From: Nemertoderma westbladi
Taxonomy: Eukaryota; Xenacoelomorpha; Nemertodermatida; Nemertodermatidae
Direction: 5' to 3'
Assembly: GCA_032718475.1 (NCBI GenBank)
Contig: JAUCBJ010002666.1
Location: 1 to 64,000 of the forward strand
Length of the DNA: 64,000 bases
Positions 54,617 to 64,000 of the stretch are shown piece after piece. A model generated the notes under the pieces. That model made no database searches. It saw only the letters and a program-made list of their open reading frames with translations, and was not told the origin of the DNA. Numbering within the stretch: the stretch's first letter is position 1; every line of letters starts with the position of its first letter. The translations under genes were made by a program, and so were the position numbers.

Positions 54617-56521
54617 TCAGTTATTATATTGTTCATAGGCAGTTTCTATTGCATTAATTGTTGTGGTGTCTATTTTATATTGACCTCGAGTTCCTACTGG
54701 TATTAACAGGTCATCATGAAATCGCCCAAGAATTGAATTCAATGGAACATCACAAATATCTCTAGTTGATGGCCAGAACCATTGTGAGGAACAATCAAGC
54801 CGACGGCGGTCCATAAAGGAAACGTTCAAATCATCTGAATTAACTTGTAACACATCTGCTAGAAACCATTCATTGTCATAAATAGCAACAACCATGTTAC
54901 TGTGTTACCCACTTGAAAGTCTCCCAATGTATGGAATTCCCTTAAAGCAATGTTACTGAATCCAGTGTATACTCGAGGATGTTTACCTGGTGGCCCATGT
55001 CCCTGTATATCAAGTTCTGGGTTGAGAGAATCACCGTCTTCTGCCCCACTTTCACTTTCATCACTATCATCTTCTTCTCCATCTGCAGGAAAGTCCCCAA
55101 GAGAAACCGCAACTCCTGCTGGCACATTAATCTTCTTCTTCCGTTTTTTCTTTCTGGTCTCAGAGGTTGGGTGCAGATCTTTTAATGTTTGCACAAATGC
55201 ATGATCCATCACATCGACTACTGAGGTATCTGGAGAAACATAATTTGGCAACCTTGATAATACTTCCAAGGGATTAAATGGATGTATTCCACACTTTCTG
55301 AACCCGGATATCATTGTCACATTAGAAGAAATATTTTCCCCAAGAATTGGCTCAACATCACTCATCAGTGTAGATCTACCCTCACTATCAATCGACGCCA
55401 TCACACCTTTCAACAAACCTGGAAACTTATCTTTTGGAAGAGAAAGTTGTTTCTTTGATGCCTTAAATGACGATAAAACTAATCGCCATTTTCGTTTGAG
55501 GGGTGCGAAGAATGCAACATCAAGCGGCTGCATAAGATGGGTTGAATTTGGCAGCAGGCAAACAAACCGAATGTTATAATTCTCACACTTCTCAATCACC
55601 TGCGGAGAAAAATGACTACTGAGATTGTCACCAATCATCAACTTGGGTTTCTCCTTTGGAAATATGGCATTGCTATCTTATTGAACCAATCTGTAAATGA
55701 AGCTGCATCGAACCAGCCAGATGAGGTACGATTATACCAAGCACTCGTTAATCCTCCTTCCTTCCACTGATCCCACATGCACTCAGCTTTGTACACAACA
55801 TATGGCGGTAGAACCACGCCAGTAGCAGTTCCAGCCATCATTAGTGATATAGCTGTCTTAGATGAATTTATAATAACTTCAGGATACTTTGTTCCTCGTT
55901 TCACAATAACCTTCATTCGACCCGGGTCATCTGTGAGATTTGTTTCATCGTAGTTAAGCATCAGTTCAGGATCGACACCTTCCAATGATGCTTTCAGATT
56001 ATCAAAGTATTTGGCTACTTCATCCGCTGTTAGACCTGAACGTGAGCGACTTATATTCTGGCCTAGTCGTTTCGATAACTCCTTATGTCTCTTCAAGAAT
56101 AGGTTACCCCATTCTACACCAATTAGATTCTTCACGATTTCCACTCCACCATTAAGAGATGTACCGGTAGTTGGTTTTTGAAATTCACGAACATTTCTTC
56201 CTGCACAATCCAGATAATTTTTCACCAGGAACCGTATGTCTAGCATTGTTAAAGGAAAGCCCCAGTTCCCACAGGTAATGATATTCTTAACTAAGACCTC
56301 TTCTTCTACAGCTGTTATCAAGCAGTCTGTCCCCTGTATGATCCCTGTTGTTTATTATTCATTTTTCGCTGAAGGACTGACTTCGGAATGCCAAATTAAT
56401 TTTCCAGTTTCTTGTATGATGCTCCTGTAGCCTGCCTCGCCCTTACTGCGGCCTCAACTGAAGATGCATTATAATTTCTATTAACCCTGGTTCCCGGGAC
56501 ATGCTTCCATTGTCTAACCAT
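54617..56521 (-). pseudogene. Pogo-like (DDE_1) transposase, inactivated
   Basis: The start is at ATG 56,519-56,521 (MVRQWKHVPGTRVNRNYN), followed by a psq-type helix-turn-helix with SYKKLENxFGIPKSVLQRK around an in-frame TAA. A CENP-B-type HTH segment follows (WGNLFLKRHKELSKRLGQNI), then the catalytic residues: Asp in LMLNYDETN (about 55,949), Asp in MIGDNLSSH (about 55,628) and Asp in HLMQPLDVAFF (about 55,520), a DDD triad. A C-terminal segment has IYDNEWFLADVLQVN. Frame changes occur near 56,325, 55,650 and 54,890. Length near 620 residues is usual for the family. Confidence 0.9.
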
Positions 56522-56885
56522 TTCCTCAGTATGTATAAATAAACAACATAAATACGATGGGTACCAGTACAAAATATTTGTTGTCTTGCCGGCAGGCTCT
56601 AAGCCTTGGTAGGCTTCTAACCATTTCCTCAGTAACTAAACTACAAAAATCCTATGGCTACCTGTAGGCCTATATTGATTATACACCTTTGAACTGCCGG
56701 TATAAACAAAGGCCTACATAATATTTGTTGTCTTGCCGTTAGGCTTACTGTATCGTCTGATGGTAGAAAATAAACTTTCATTTTTAAGAATATACAGGTA
56801 AGTTTTTAATGGGCCTACATACCATGACATAAAATGCTAATACCAAATACAGCAATAAATCGTTACCAGTAGTAAAATAATCAAT

Positions 56886-57302
56886 ATCCCACTCCACCCC
56901 AAAAATTATCCCACTTCACCCCAGGTGACATTTCACAGTTTTTTACAGCTTTTATATGATTTAAACTGGGATATATTAAGTTAACATCAAAACAGATTGA
57001 TATATAATTTAGTGAACATATAACTTTTCAGTAAATATAAATTACTTTAGTAGGGCACATGTAATTTTTGATGCCAAAATTTTTTAATATTTTAGGTTGT
57101 CTCAAACTTTCAACTTTAAAATATGCAAATATAATTTATTATCTCTGTTATGCATCAAAATAATTATGAAGATACATATCTTCATACACACTAGTCGCAA
57201 TTTTCACAATAAGTAATTGCATTTACATTTTATTGTCATTTTAAACAAAATATTTTTTCATCCCACTTCACCCCTCTGATCCCACTTCACCCTGGTTGAT
57301 GG
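56886..57302. repeat. Right terminal inverted repeat and subterminal motif copies
   Basis: Motif copies, all in the inverted orientation, lie at 56,886-56,900, 56,908-56,922, 57,260-57,274 and 57,279-57,293. They occur as two close pairs with start-to-start spacings of 22 and 19 bp. Confidence 0.9.
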
Positions 57303-57304
57303 TA

Positions 57305-57707
57305 TCTAATTTATTCAGTTTATTATTATTATTATTATTTTTGTAACTAGAAAAGCCACGATATAACTGTATAAGCACAGAAGCACCAGTACTGCAGTCA
57401 CAGCACACTATATTTTATAATTCTGTAATTATATATATATATATATCAGTAAAGATAGGCCTAAACATAAATAATAAACAAGGCACAATTAGGCCTGTTA
57501 TAGACTTGTTTTGGAGGTATTCAGGTATTATCAAGATAATTATTAGCACACCTTCCTCCATCTCAGCATCTGACCTTCAACCTTGCTGCTTTGCTTATGA
57601 TACGCCCTCGTTAATCTTGTGAAATGGTACCGGTATCTGGTTCTGGTTATTCAGATATAAATTATGTTTCATAGTGTCCAACACAACACAACAATCAGCG
57701 TGAAACA
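57305..57707. other. Non-coding interval upstream of the aquaporin frame
   Basis: AT-rich, with an (AT)n run near 57,430-57,446 and a TACCGGTA at about 57,629. It may contain promoter or 5' untranslated sequence of the aquaporin; no specific site is recognised. Confidence 0.4.
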
Positions 57708-57797
57708 GTGCTGCAATGTTGTAGGCGTAGTCTGCTTATTTTTCTACTAGTTGCTTTGTCCGAGTGCGCGAGTTGTATGGCGAATTCTAGGACTTCG

Positions 57798-58363
57798 ATG
57801 AGTCTGACCTCAAAGCACAAATTCGACGTAATAAAACGAATGTCCCGGTGTTGCAACGTTTATCTATGGAGGAGCGTAACTGCCGAAATTCTCGCCACAT
57901 TCTTCTTCCAGCTGGTAATTTGTGGAGCTTTTCTAAAAGTGCAAAGTGCGGAGATCCCCCTTGTACAACGGAACGCCGGTACGTTGGCTCAACCACCCGG
58001 CCTTCGGGACACAATCCTGGTCTCCCCTTGGTCGCCCTTAGATAAAGCGATAATCATCGGGTTTACCGCAACCATTTTACACCAAATATTTGAGGCCCTT
58101 AGCGGATGCCACATGAATCCTGCGTTTACTGCTGCGGCGGTATTCTCTAGCCGGATTCCCATACCTACTGGTTGCGTGTATGTGGCGGCTCAGTTAATAG
58201 GGGCGATCGCGGCAGTGGCGTTAGTCTACGGTACACTGGAACCGCGAATGTGGGATGGTGTTGGGGCTCCAGCCATGCCGGTACCCAGCAGTTCGTACAT
58301 GTCGGATTCCGCATGGAGGGACTACCGCTCCGCTGTTATCGAACTCATCCTCACCTTTCTCTA
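57798..58363 (+). CDS. Aquaporin (MIP family), truncated at its 3' end
   Basis: Aquaporins form water or glycerol channels in membranes. The frame is open from ATG 57,708; the Met at 57,798 (MSLTSKHKFDVIKRMSRCCN) is a more usual start because the first 30 residues look like untranslated sequence. Residues are counted from 57,708: TM1 about 55-76 (VTAEILATFFFQLVICGAF), TM2 about 113-130, the first NPA box at 137-139 (SGCHMNPAFTAAAV), TM3 about 154-175 and the start of TM4 (SAVIELILTFL). The second NPA box and the last helices are missing because primer sequence begins at 58,364. The frame has no intron. Subfamily and water or glycerol preference cannot be decided from this half. Confidence 0.85.
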
Positions 58364-58413
58364 GTACTCTGCGTTGATACCACTGCTTAAGCAGTGGTAT
58401 CAACGCAGAGTAC
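58364..58413. other. SMART-type primer sequence, two copies tail to tail (library artefact)
   Basis: The 25 bases 58,389-58,413 begin AAGCAGTGGTATCAACGCAG and match the SMART II A / CDS primer core used in cDNA and amplification kits. The 25 bases 58,364-58,388 are its exact reverse complement. The palindrome extends by 'cta' / 'tag' on each side. One extra T/A next to each 'GTAC' would fit TA ligation of an adapter to sheared DNA. Coding sequence on both sides is cut exactly here. Confidence 0.97.
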
Positions 58414-58416
58414 TAG

Positions 58417-58840
58417 CTTAACTACTGGGAACGCCTTAAGCAATTAAAGTTAAACTCGCTGGAACGGCGCAGGGGACGCTACATCGTTATTTACGTATGG
58501 AAGATATTGGAAAACCTAGTTCCCAATTTATCAAACAAACCAATCACCCTGAAATCTAGTTTGCGGTGGGGTAGAAACTGCCAGATTCCAACCTTACTAC
58601 GAAATTGCAGATCAAACGTCCACAATCTGCACGAGAATAGCTTGGTGGTGACTGGACCGCAACTATGTAACTCCTTGCCAAAGGAAATACGAGACCTGCC
58701 TGACTGGCTGCAGTCTGGAAATATTTAAACTAAAATTAGATACATATCTGAGCGACATTCCAGACCAACCGGGCTGCCGGGGTTACACAGCCTGCAGGAG
58801 CGTCCAGTCGAACTCTCTTTTAAGATTGAATTGTACTTAA
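58417..58840 (+). pseudogene. C-terminal fragment of a jockey/CR1-type LINE protein
   Basis: The frame starts directly after the primer palindrome: LNYWERLKQLKLNSLERRRG, YIVIYVWKILENLVPNLS, LVVTGPQLCNSLPKEIRDLP. It then changes frame near 58,715 and continues as FKLKLDTYLSDIPDQPGCRGY and SNSLL. This is the C-terminal tail typical of jockey/CR1-like elements in many invertebrates. The reverse transcriptase itself is absent. Sequence on its left side is unlinked if the palindrome is an artefact. Confidence 0.8.
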
Positions 58841-61780
58841 AACAATTTCAATCAACCTTGTTTTTTATCCGATATTTCTCTTTCAACAGAATTACAATCA
58901 ATCAAATTAACATTTTTTAAGTATAATATGTATTTTATTGTATTGTATATTTTATTTGGTGCGCTCGTCGAGTTCTCCGTGGTAGAGCTGATTTTTACTT
59001 CTAATGAATACCTAAAACCATTTCAATAATCAATAATAATCAATAATCAAAATATATCCGACAGCCTGAGAGCAAAACAGCCAATTTGGAAGTCATAAAA
59101 TGTTAAAACGGACACTCGAAATGAATTCTGTCACCAGGAAAATCCCTATAGCTAAACTTTTAGCGAGATGGTGGTGTGTCCTTAGATTATATTTGACGGA
59201 CAGATTGTCGGATAGTCAGATAGACCGACAGACAGACTAACTAGATTTCATAAAATTAAAACTGACCTTAAAAAAAGGGCAACCAGGAAAATCACCATAG
59301 CAAAAATCTTAGCATGGTTTTGTGCTTTATTGTTGCTATATATATATTGACTGACATTCTCACACATTAACATGACAATATTTACGCGGGAAGGTTAAAA
59401 TTTAAAGGCAATTATCTCGGAATGGCATTTTTTCATTTTCAAATCGCTACACCTCCGCCATTTTTCAACCAATTTGCACGTTTTTGGTTTAAAATGAAAG
59501 GTAGTAGTGTGCGCAATAACACAATTCGATCAGTATTTTTAGTTTTGCAATTGTTCATCTGTGATAATATTTGTTAATAAAAAAAATCATTGCATTTTTT
59601 GAAAATTTGAAAATTATTTTTAAAAAATAGAGGTAATTTCCTTGAAAAGTACAAAACAAAAATTATGCTTGAATTTTTTTCACGTAATCGGCCATGGTGA
59701 TTCCAAAAAAAAAACAGGTTACAACTTCTGAAAATGAAGCACAACAAAGTAGTAGCATTGTAAGTCAAAAATATCAATTCTGGCTCTGGCCGCTAATGGG
59801 CGCTAAAAATTAAATTTTTTTTGAAAATATTACAATTCAATATAATCCACCCAAAATGTATCTTACACTTATTTCTACTTATTCGCTTTTCGGAACAGTA
59901 TGCATTTCAAAATGTTGACATTCAAGCCAGAATCCCCCCCCCCCCCCCCCCCCCCCCCAATGACAGTATGACAATTTAGATAAGTGATGTCTCTAACTTA
60001 AACAGGAGGGTGGGTGGACAAGAAGACAGACTGGAATACGTACAAGTAGACTAATAGGACCAACTATAATAACCATCGTAAATAAAATATTAAAAATAAG
60101 TCTATATATTGGCTAGTCGACAAATTATTTGAATTTTCCCGCCTAATTTTAAGTAAAACTATAAATTTACACAGACAGATTAAAATTAGTATAAGTGAAT
60201 AATTGATATTCGGGAACTTCGTAATAAAGTTGAAGTGCTGAAAAAATAAATTGCCAACCGAAAATATATAGCTGGTGTGCTGCGCGAAGTCCCCACGAAC
60301 CAACAAAGATGATATAAAGTAAGTTTATATTGAAACCAATTACTTACAGTGTATGTATGCTTACTGCATAGAGACCACCTCATGCAACACAGGTAGGAAA
60401 GGGGGTGACCCTAAGGGAAGGAACAAAAAACAGTCCCTTCACATCAATACATTTAAAACAGTCATGCAAAATACACCGGTAGGCAGCACATTTGCTCAAG
60501 CAGAGCTGTTAGCACAATGAATAAAGGCAATGTAGGCATTGGAAACGATTGAATGAGGTGGTGAGATACCAGGATTCCCTACACGACTGACTGACTTATC
60601 ACAATAAACGATATTTAGAAATAGCAGTTCATATTGCAGTGTCTGTGTTTCATTGTTTTTATTGAATAGCGTTTATGTGTGGCGCATCTTGTGGGGCGAG
60701 CCATGAAAGTAAGCGAGCTTAGCATACGGGTACCACTAACTCAATCGGTGTGTCTGTTGTTATGTTGATTAGGGTAGAGAAACAGCATTTTCAACCTGTC
60801 TTTTAATGGAAATTAATTACTTGATTTATATAATTATACTTAAAATTATACAGCTGTAATCCCCATGCCCCATTAACTTATATATTTTAATTAGTGATTT
60901 ACTTTAAGAAATATGTTTTTAATTGATCTAAACATAATTAAGTTATACTAGGACATAGGCAGTACTGTAGTGTAAGGTGCCAGACTAATAAGCCAGCTTG
61001 TTTACTGTTTATCTAGCAAAATGATTGGCTGAGTATTTTATCCTGATTCTTCAGAATAATTAGCTAAATAATTTCGTTGATGTGTTGACATGGTAAATTA
61101 ATATTTCAGTGTCAATACTATCGGCATAAGGTAAGTTTTAATATTTCCTACAAATTGGGTCGCCTCCACGCCTAAAATATATTTAATATATTACTTTTAA
61201 AACATAAATTTTCTGTTAGTACCTGCCTTTCAACAATCCTCTGTGCGTTTGGGTTGGGGTGGTGCAGATTAAGATGGGGGTTGAAGGGGAGGAACTTTCC
61301 CCTCTTATTTGATTTATTGGGGTTTGGTTACATTTTTTTAAATACCGAGATTGTGATACAGTAGAATCGCTCAATTTTAATCTGTATCTCATAAATGAGC
61401 CTCGTGCTGCGCGAAGGCCCCACGAACGTGTTATAGATTGTATGAATAATTAGGGTTGAGATGTTAATGCAATGGAACTAGGACAATTGTCCCCCGGACA
61501 ACAAACTGCCCCCTGAACAATTTCCCCCGGACAATTACCGCACGGACAATTGCCCCCAGGACAATAATTGCCCTCCGATATTTTATTTAAGAAATATATT
61601 TTTAAATCTTGAAATCCTTTGAATGTTTTCCTATGGTTGATCAACACTTCTAAACTTGTAAACTTTTATGCTTTTTTCGAAAAATACAAAATTTATTCTA
61701 GAACAATTTGATTTGATCACCACTTCTAGACTTTTAATTTTTATGTGTTTTACAAAATATGCATGATTTATAGCTAGGCA
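58841..61780. other. Non-coding interval with a poly-C tract and dispersed-repeat fragments
   Basis: AT-rich. It contains two related ~70-bp blocks with 'caccaggaaaatc' / 'caaccaggaaaatca' (near 59,130 and 59,282), a 25-nt poly-C run (59,934-59,958), the inverted partner of the 50.36-kb repeat (60,692-60,757), and a cluster of 'cccccggacaattgcccc' words (61,485-61,575). No gene is recognised. Confidence 0.5.
59934..59958. repeat. Poly-C tract, 25 nt
   Basis: An uninterrupted run of 25 C on the plus strand, the longest of the homopolymer tracts in the window. Confidence 0.95.
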
Positions 61781-62157
61781 ATTTGGTGCATGCAGTAATA
61801 GTGTGAAAATTACTTTATTTAGGGCTTATTGTTCCACAGTGTACTGTAATTCTCTTTGGTCTAAGCGTAACTTATTCAGAATTTGTTCATCATAAACTTA
61901 GGGTTGCTTATAATAACTGTTTCAGATTGCTATTTCATATCCCAAGAGTTACAAATGGTGAACCAACTAGTATAACAAGTGCTTTTGGCTATTATAATAT
62001 AAAGCTTTTTGTGCAACTCAGATATAATTCAATAGCCAGCCTCTTTAAGAGGGTAGATAACTCAGACAACTTAATTCTAAAATCGGTATCTAATGTTTGT
62101 CGCTTGAATGGTGTGTCTAGAATACGAGATATGCAATCCACATCGACTTGGTTATAA
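61781..62157 (+). pseudogene. LINE protein C-terminal fragment (CR1/L2/Daphne-like)
   Basis: Reads KITLFRAYCSTVYCNSLW, then after a frame change HHKLRVAYNNCFRLLFHIPR and ends with STSTWL and a stop at 62,157. The 'FRAYC...LW' and 'LRVAYNNxFRLL' segments are typical of the region after the RT of CR1/L2/Daphne-type elements. RT and endonuclease are absent upstream. Confidence 0.7.
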
Positions 62158-62504
62158 CCTTACTTTTGTTATCCCTTATGTATACTTATTATTATTGGTA
62201 ATTAATCCGTACTCTACTGTAACTATTAATAATATTGTTTGTTTGTTTTTTACTATGGCGAAATCTTGCTAAAATAAATAATAGTTTTTTTTATGACGTA
62301 ACTTAATTAATGGCTTCAGTGCGTTAACATTTTATTTTTATTCTACTTTTTTTTACTTTTATTTTTATTTATTCGCGATTTTACTAGATTATACAAGCAC
62401 AAACATTTTAAATTTAAGATGTTGTAGTGGTGTGATATCGCAGGATGCCACCAATTCGCAAAGCGAGTAGAGTGGTGGACGCCCTTTGAAGGTGAAATTA
62501 TGAA
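62158..62504. other. Non-coding interval
   Basis: AT-rich sequence with runs of T and A (62,280-62,370), possibly the tail of the preceding LINE fragment. Nothing else is recognised. Confidence 0.4.
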
Positions 62505-63609
62505 ATGATATGATACGGTCACACATGATATGATACGGTCACACATGATATGATACGGTCACACATGATATGATACGGTCACACATGATATGATACGGTC
62601 ACACATGATATGATACGGTCACACATGATATGATACGGTCACACATGATATGATACGGTAACACATGATATGATACGGTCACACATGATATGATACGGTC
62701 ACACATGATATGATACGGTCACACATGATATGATACGGTCACACATGATATGATACGGTAACACATGATATGATACGGTCACACATGATATGATACGGTC
62801 ACACATGATATGATACGGTCACACATGATATGATACGGTCACACATGATATGATACGGTCACACATGATATGATACGGTCACACATGATATGATACGGTC
62901 ACACATGATATGATACGGTCACACATGATATGATACGGTCACACATGATATGATACGGTCACACATGATATGATACGGTCACACATGATATGATACGGTC
63001 ACACATGATATGATACGGTCACACATGATATGATACGGTCACACATGATATGATACGGTCACACATGATATGATACGGTCACACATGATATGATACGGTC
63101 ACACATGATATGATACGGTCACACATGATATGATACGGTCACACATGATATGATGCGGTCACACATGATATGATACGGTCACACATGATATGATACGGTC
63201 ACACATGATATGATACGGTCACACATGATATGATACGGTCACACATGATATGATACGGTCACACATGATATGATACGGCCACACATGATATGATACGGTC
63301 ACACATGATATGATACGGTCACACATGATATGATACGGTCACACATGATATGATACGGTCACACATGATATGATACGGTCACACATGATATGATACGGTC
63401 ACACATGATATGATACGGTCACACATGATATGATACGGTCACACATGATATGATACGGTCACACATGATATGATACGGTCACACATGATATGATACGGTC
63501 ACACATGATATGATACGGTCACACATGATATGATACGGTCACACATGATATGATACGGTCACACATGATATGATACGGTCACACATGATATGATACGGTC
63601 ACACATGAT
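62505..63609. repeat. 20-bp minisatellite, about 55 copies
   Basis: The unit is 'acacatgatatgatacggtc' in perfect 20-bp register for about 1.1 kb. Only a few units differ: '...cggta' at 62,660 and 62,760, 'gatgcggtc' near 63,155 and '...cggcc' near 63,280. The two '...cggta' variants are exactly five units apart. There are no unique spacers between units. Confidence 0.98.
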
Positions 63610-64000
63610 CGCAGTTTATAAAATATCCCGGATGATTTCGATATTTTGTTTAATACAAATTCAATATGAGCCTTCCAGGTCATTTTATAATCCATGATCA
63701 CACCGAGGTATTTTATTAGATTCACTTGTTTGAGCTGTTCATCCCCTACGTATAAATTCCCTGATACAGGTCTATTTGAGAAGTGCATGTATTCAGTTTT
63801 GCTAGAATTGAGCGTTTAATCTATTAGCCAATAACCAGTCCTGTATTTAAGTTAGTTCAGTATTTGTATTATTATAAAGTGAATTTAAGTTGCTATGTCG
63901 GACTGTAAGTAAAACTAGAGTCATCAGCGAAAAGAGTTGTGTATAAATTTGTTATAGACGGTAGATCATTTATGTATAGAATGAATAGGAGGGTCCCAAA
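63610..64000 (-). pseudogene. CR1/jockey-type LINE reverse transcriptase, partial (runs off the window)
   Basis: On the minus strand from the window edge: GPLLFILYINDLPSITN, LFADDSSFTYS (catalytic Asp pair near 63,920), then after a frame change MHFSNRPVSGNLYVGDEQLK, QVNLIKYLGVIMDYKMTWKA and ISKSSGIFYKLR. These are the RT palm and thumb of a CR1/jockey-like element. The coding sequence is then broken by the 20-bp minisatellite immediately after KLR. The missing C-terminal part is not found on the other side of the array. Confidence 0.85.

Larger units (their letters stand above)
54150..57302 (-). mobile_element. Pogo-like DNA transposon with complete ends (3.15 kb)
   Basis: The ends are CCGTCAACCGGGGTGAAGTG at 54,150 and its inverted counterpart CCATCAACCAGGGTGAAGTG read inward from 57,302, matching at 21 of the first 24 positions. 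Both are flanked by TA (54,148-54,149 and 57,303-57,304), the target duplication of Tc1/mariner/pogo elements. Inside lies a pogo-type transposase on the minus strand. Eight copies of a GGGGTGAAGTGGGA-like motif occur, four near each end, and probably bind the transposase. Confidence 0.9.

Noticed and set aside
58361-58416. Natural perfect hairpin, perhaps a terminator or transposon end
   Set aside because: Its 25-nt arms match a commercial primer and both flanking reading frames are cut exactly at its edges.
62505-63609. CRISPR-like array of regular short repeats
   Set aside because: Units abut in 20-bp register with no unique spacers, the setting is an animal genome, and no cas genes are present; it is a minisatellite.
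1-64000. tRNA, rRNA or spliceosomal RNA genes
   Set aside because: No convincing B-box with flanking cloverleaf arms and no recognisable rRNA or snRNA core was found by eye; a covariance-model scan would be decisive.

Overview
The window looks like a repeat-rich stretch of an invertebrate animal genome. The basis is the transposon content: Belpaoviridae-type (BEL/Pao) LTR retroelements, a Ty3/gypsy integrase, several non-LTR reverse transcriptases, a pogo-like DNA transposon, foldback elements and long AT-rich non-coding stretches. The species cannot be named from this sequence. The only plausible host gene piece is a truncated aquaporin near 58 kb. I see no tRNA or rRNA gene, operon or bacterial feature. 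Identities and family names come from reading motifs by eye; no alignment or database search was run.

Layout. 1-13.0 kb: a very large BEL/Pao element on the minus strand (copy A) with an 8-kb Gag-Pol frame, a 2.2-kb leader and a ~1.05-kb LTR; its far end lies beyond the left edge. 13.6-17.9 kb and 21.9-26.2 kb: two near-identical direct copies of a 4.3-kb segment holding most of an RTE-like retrotransposon. Between them lie a second RTE fragment, a decayed Ginger/KRBA2-like integrase and an unassigned region. 28.4-30.0 kb: a small foldback element. 30.7-31.3 kb: a 68-bp tandem repeat. 31.8-36.9 kb: LTR, 3' region and integrase end of a second, diverged BEL element (copy B), broken against a plus-strand gypsy integrase (36.9-37.8 kb). 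38.3-42.9 kb: a 4.65-kb foldback element whose arms are tandem arrays. 42.9-48.8 kb: gag remnants of two further BEL-type elements separated by a ~1.06-kb palindrome. 54.15-57.30 kb: a pogo-like DNA transposon with complete ends. 57.7-58.8 kb: aquaporin piece, an inverted pair of SMART-type primer sequences, then a LINE fragment. 61.8-64.0 kb: two LINE fragments flanking a 20-bp minisatellite of about 55 copies.

The elements interact mainly by nesting and rearrangement. Foldback ends sit beside BEL LTR and gag sequence, a gypsy integrase is fused head-to-head with a BEL integrase, a minisatellite interrupts a reverse transcriptase, and one 4.3-kb block is duplicated. The points most worth checking are the primer palindrome at 58,364-58,413 (an artefact that questions linkage across it), an extra reading frame in the 3' region of the BEL elements, the two foldback elements, the pogo-like element with eight copies of a terminal motif, and the cluster of 17-25 nt poly-C tracts.
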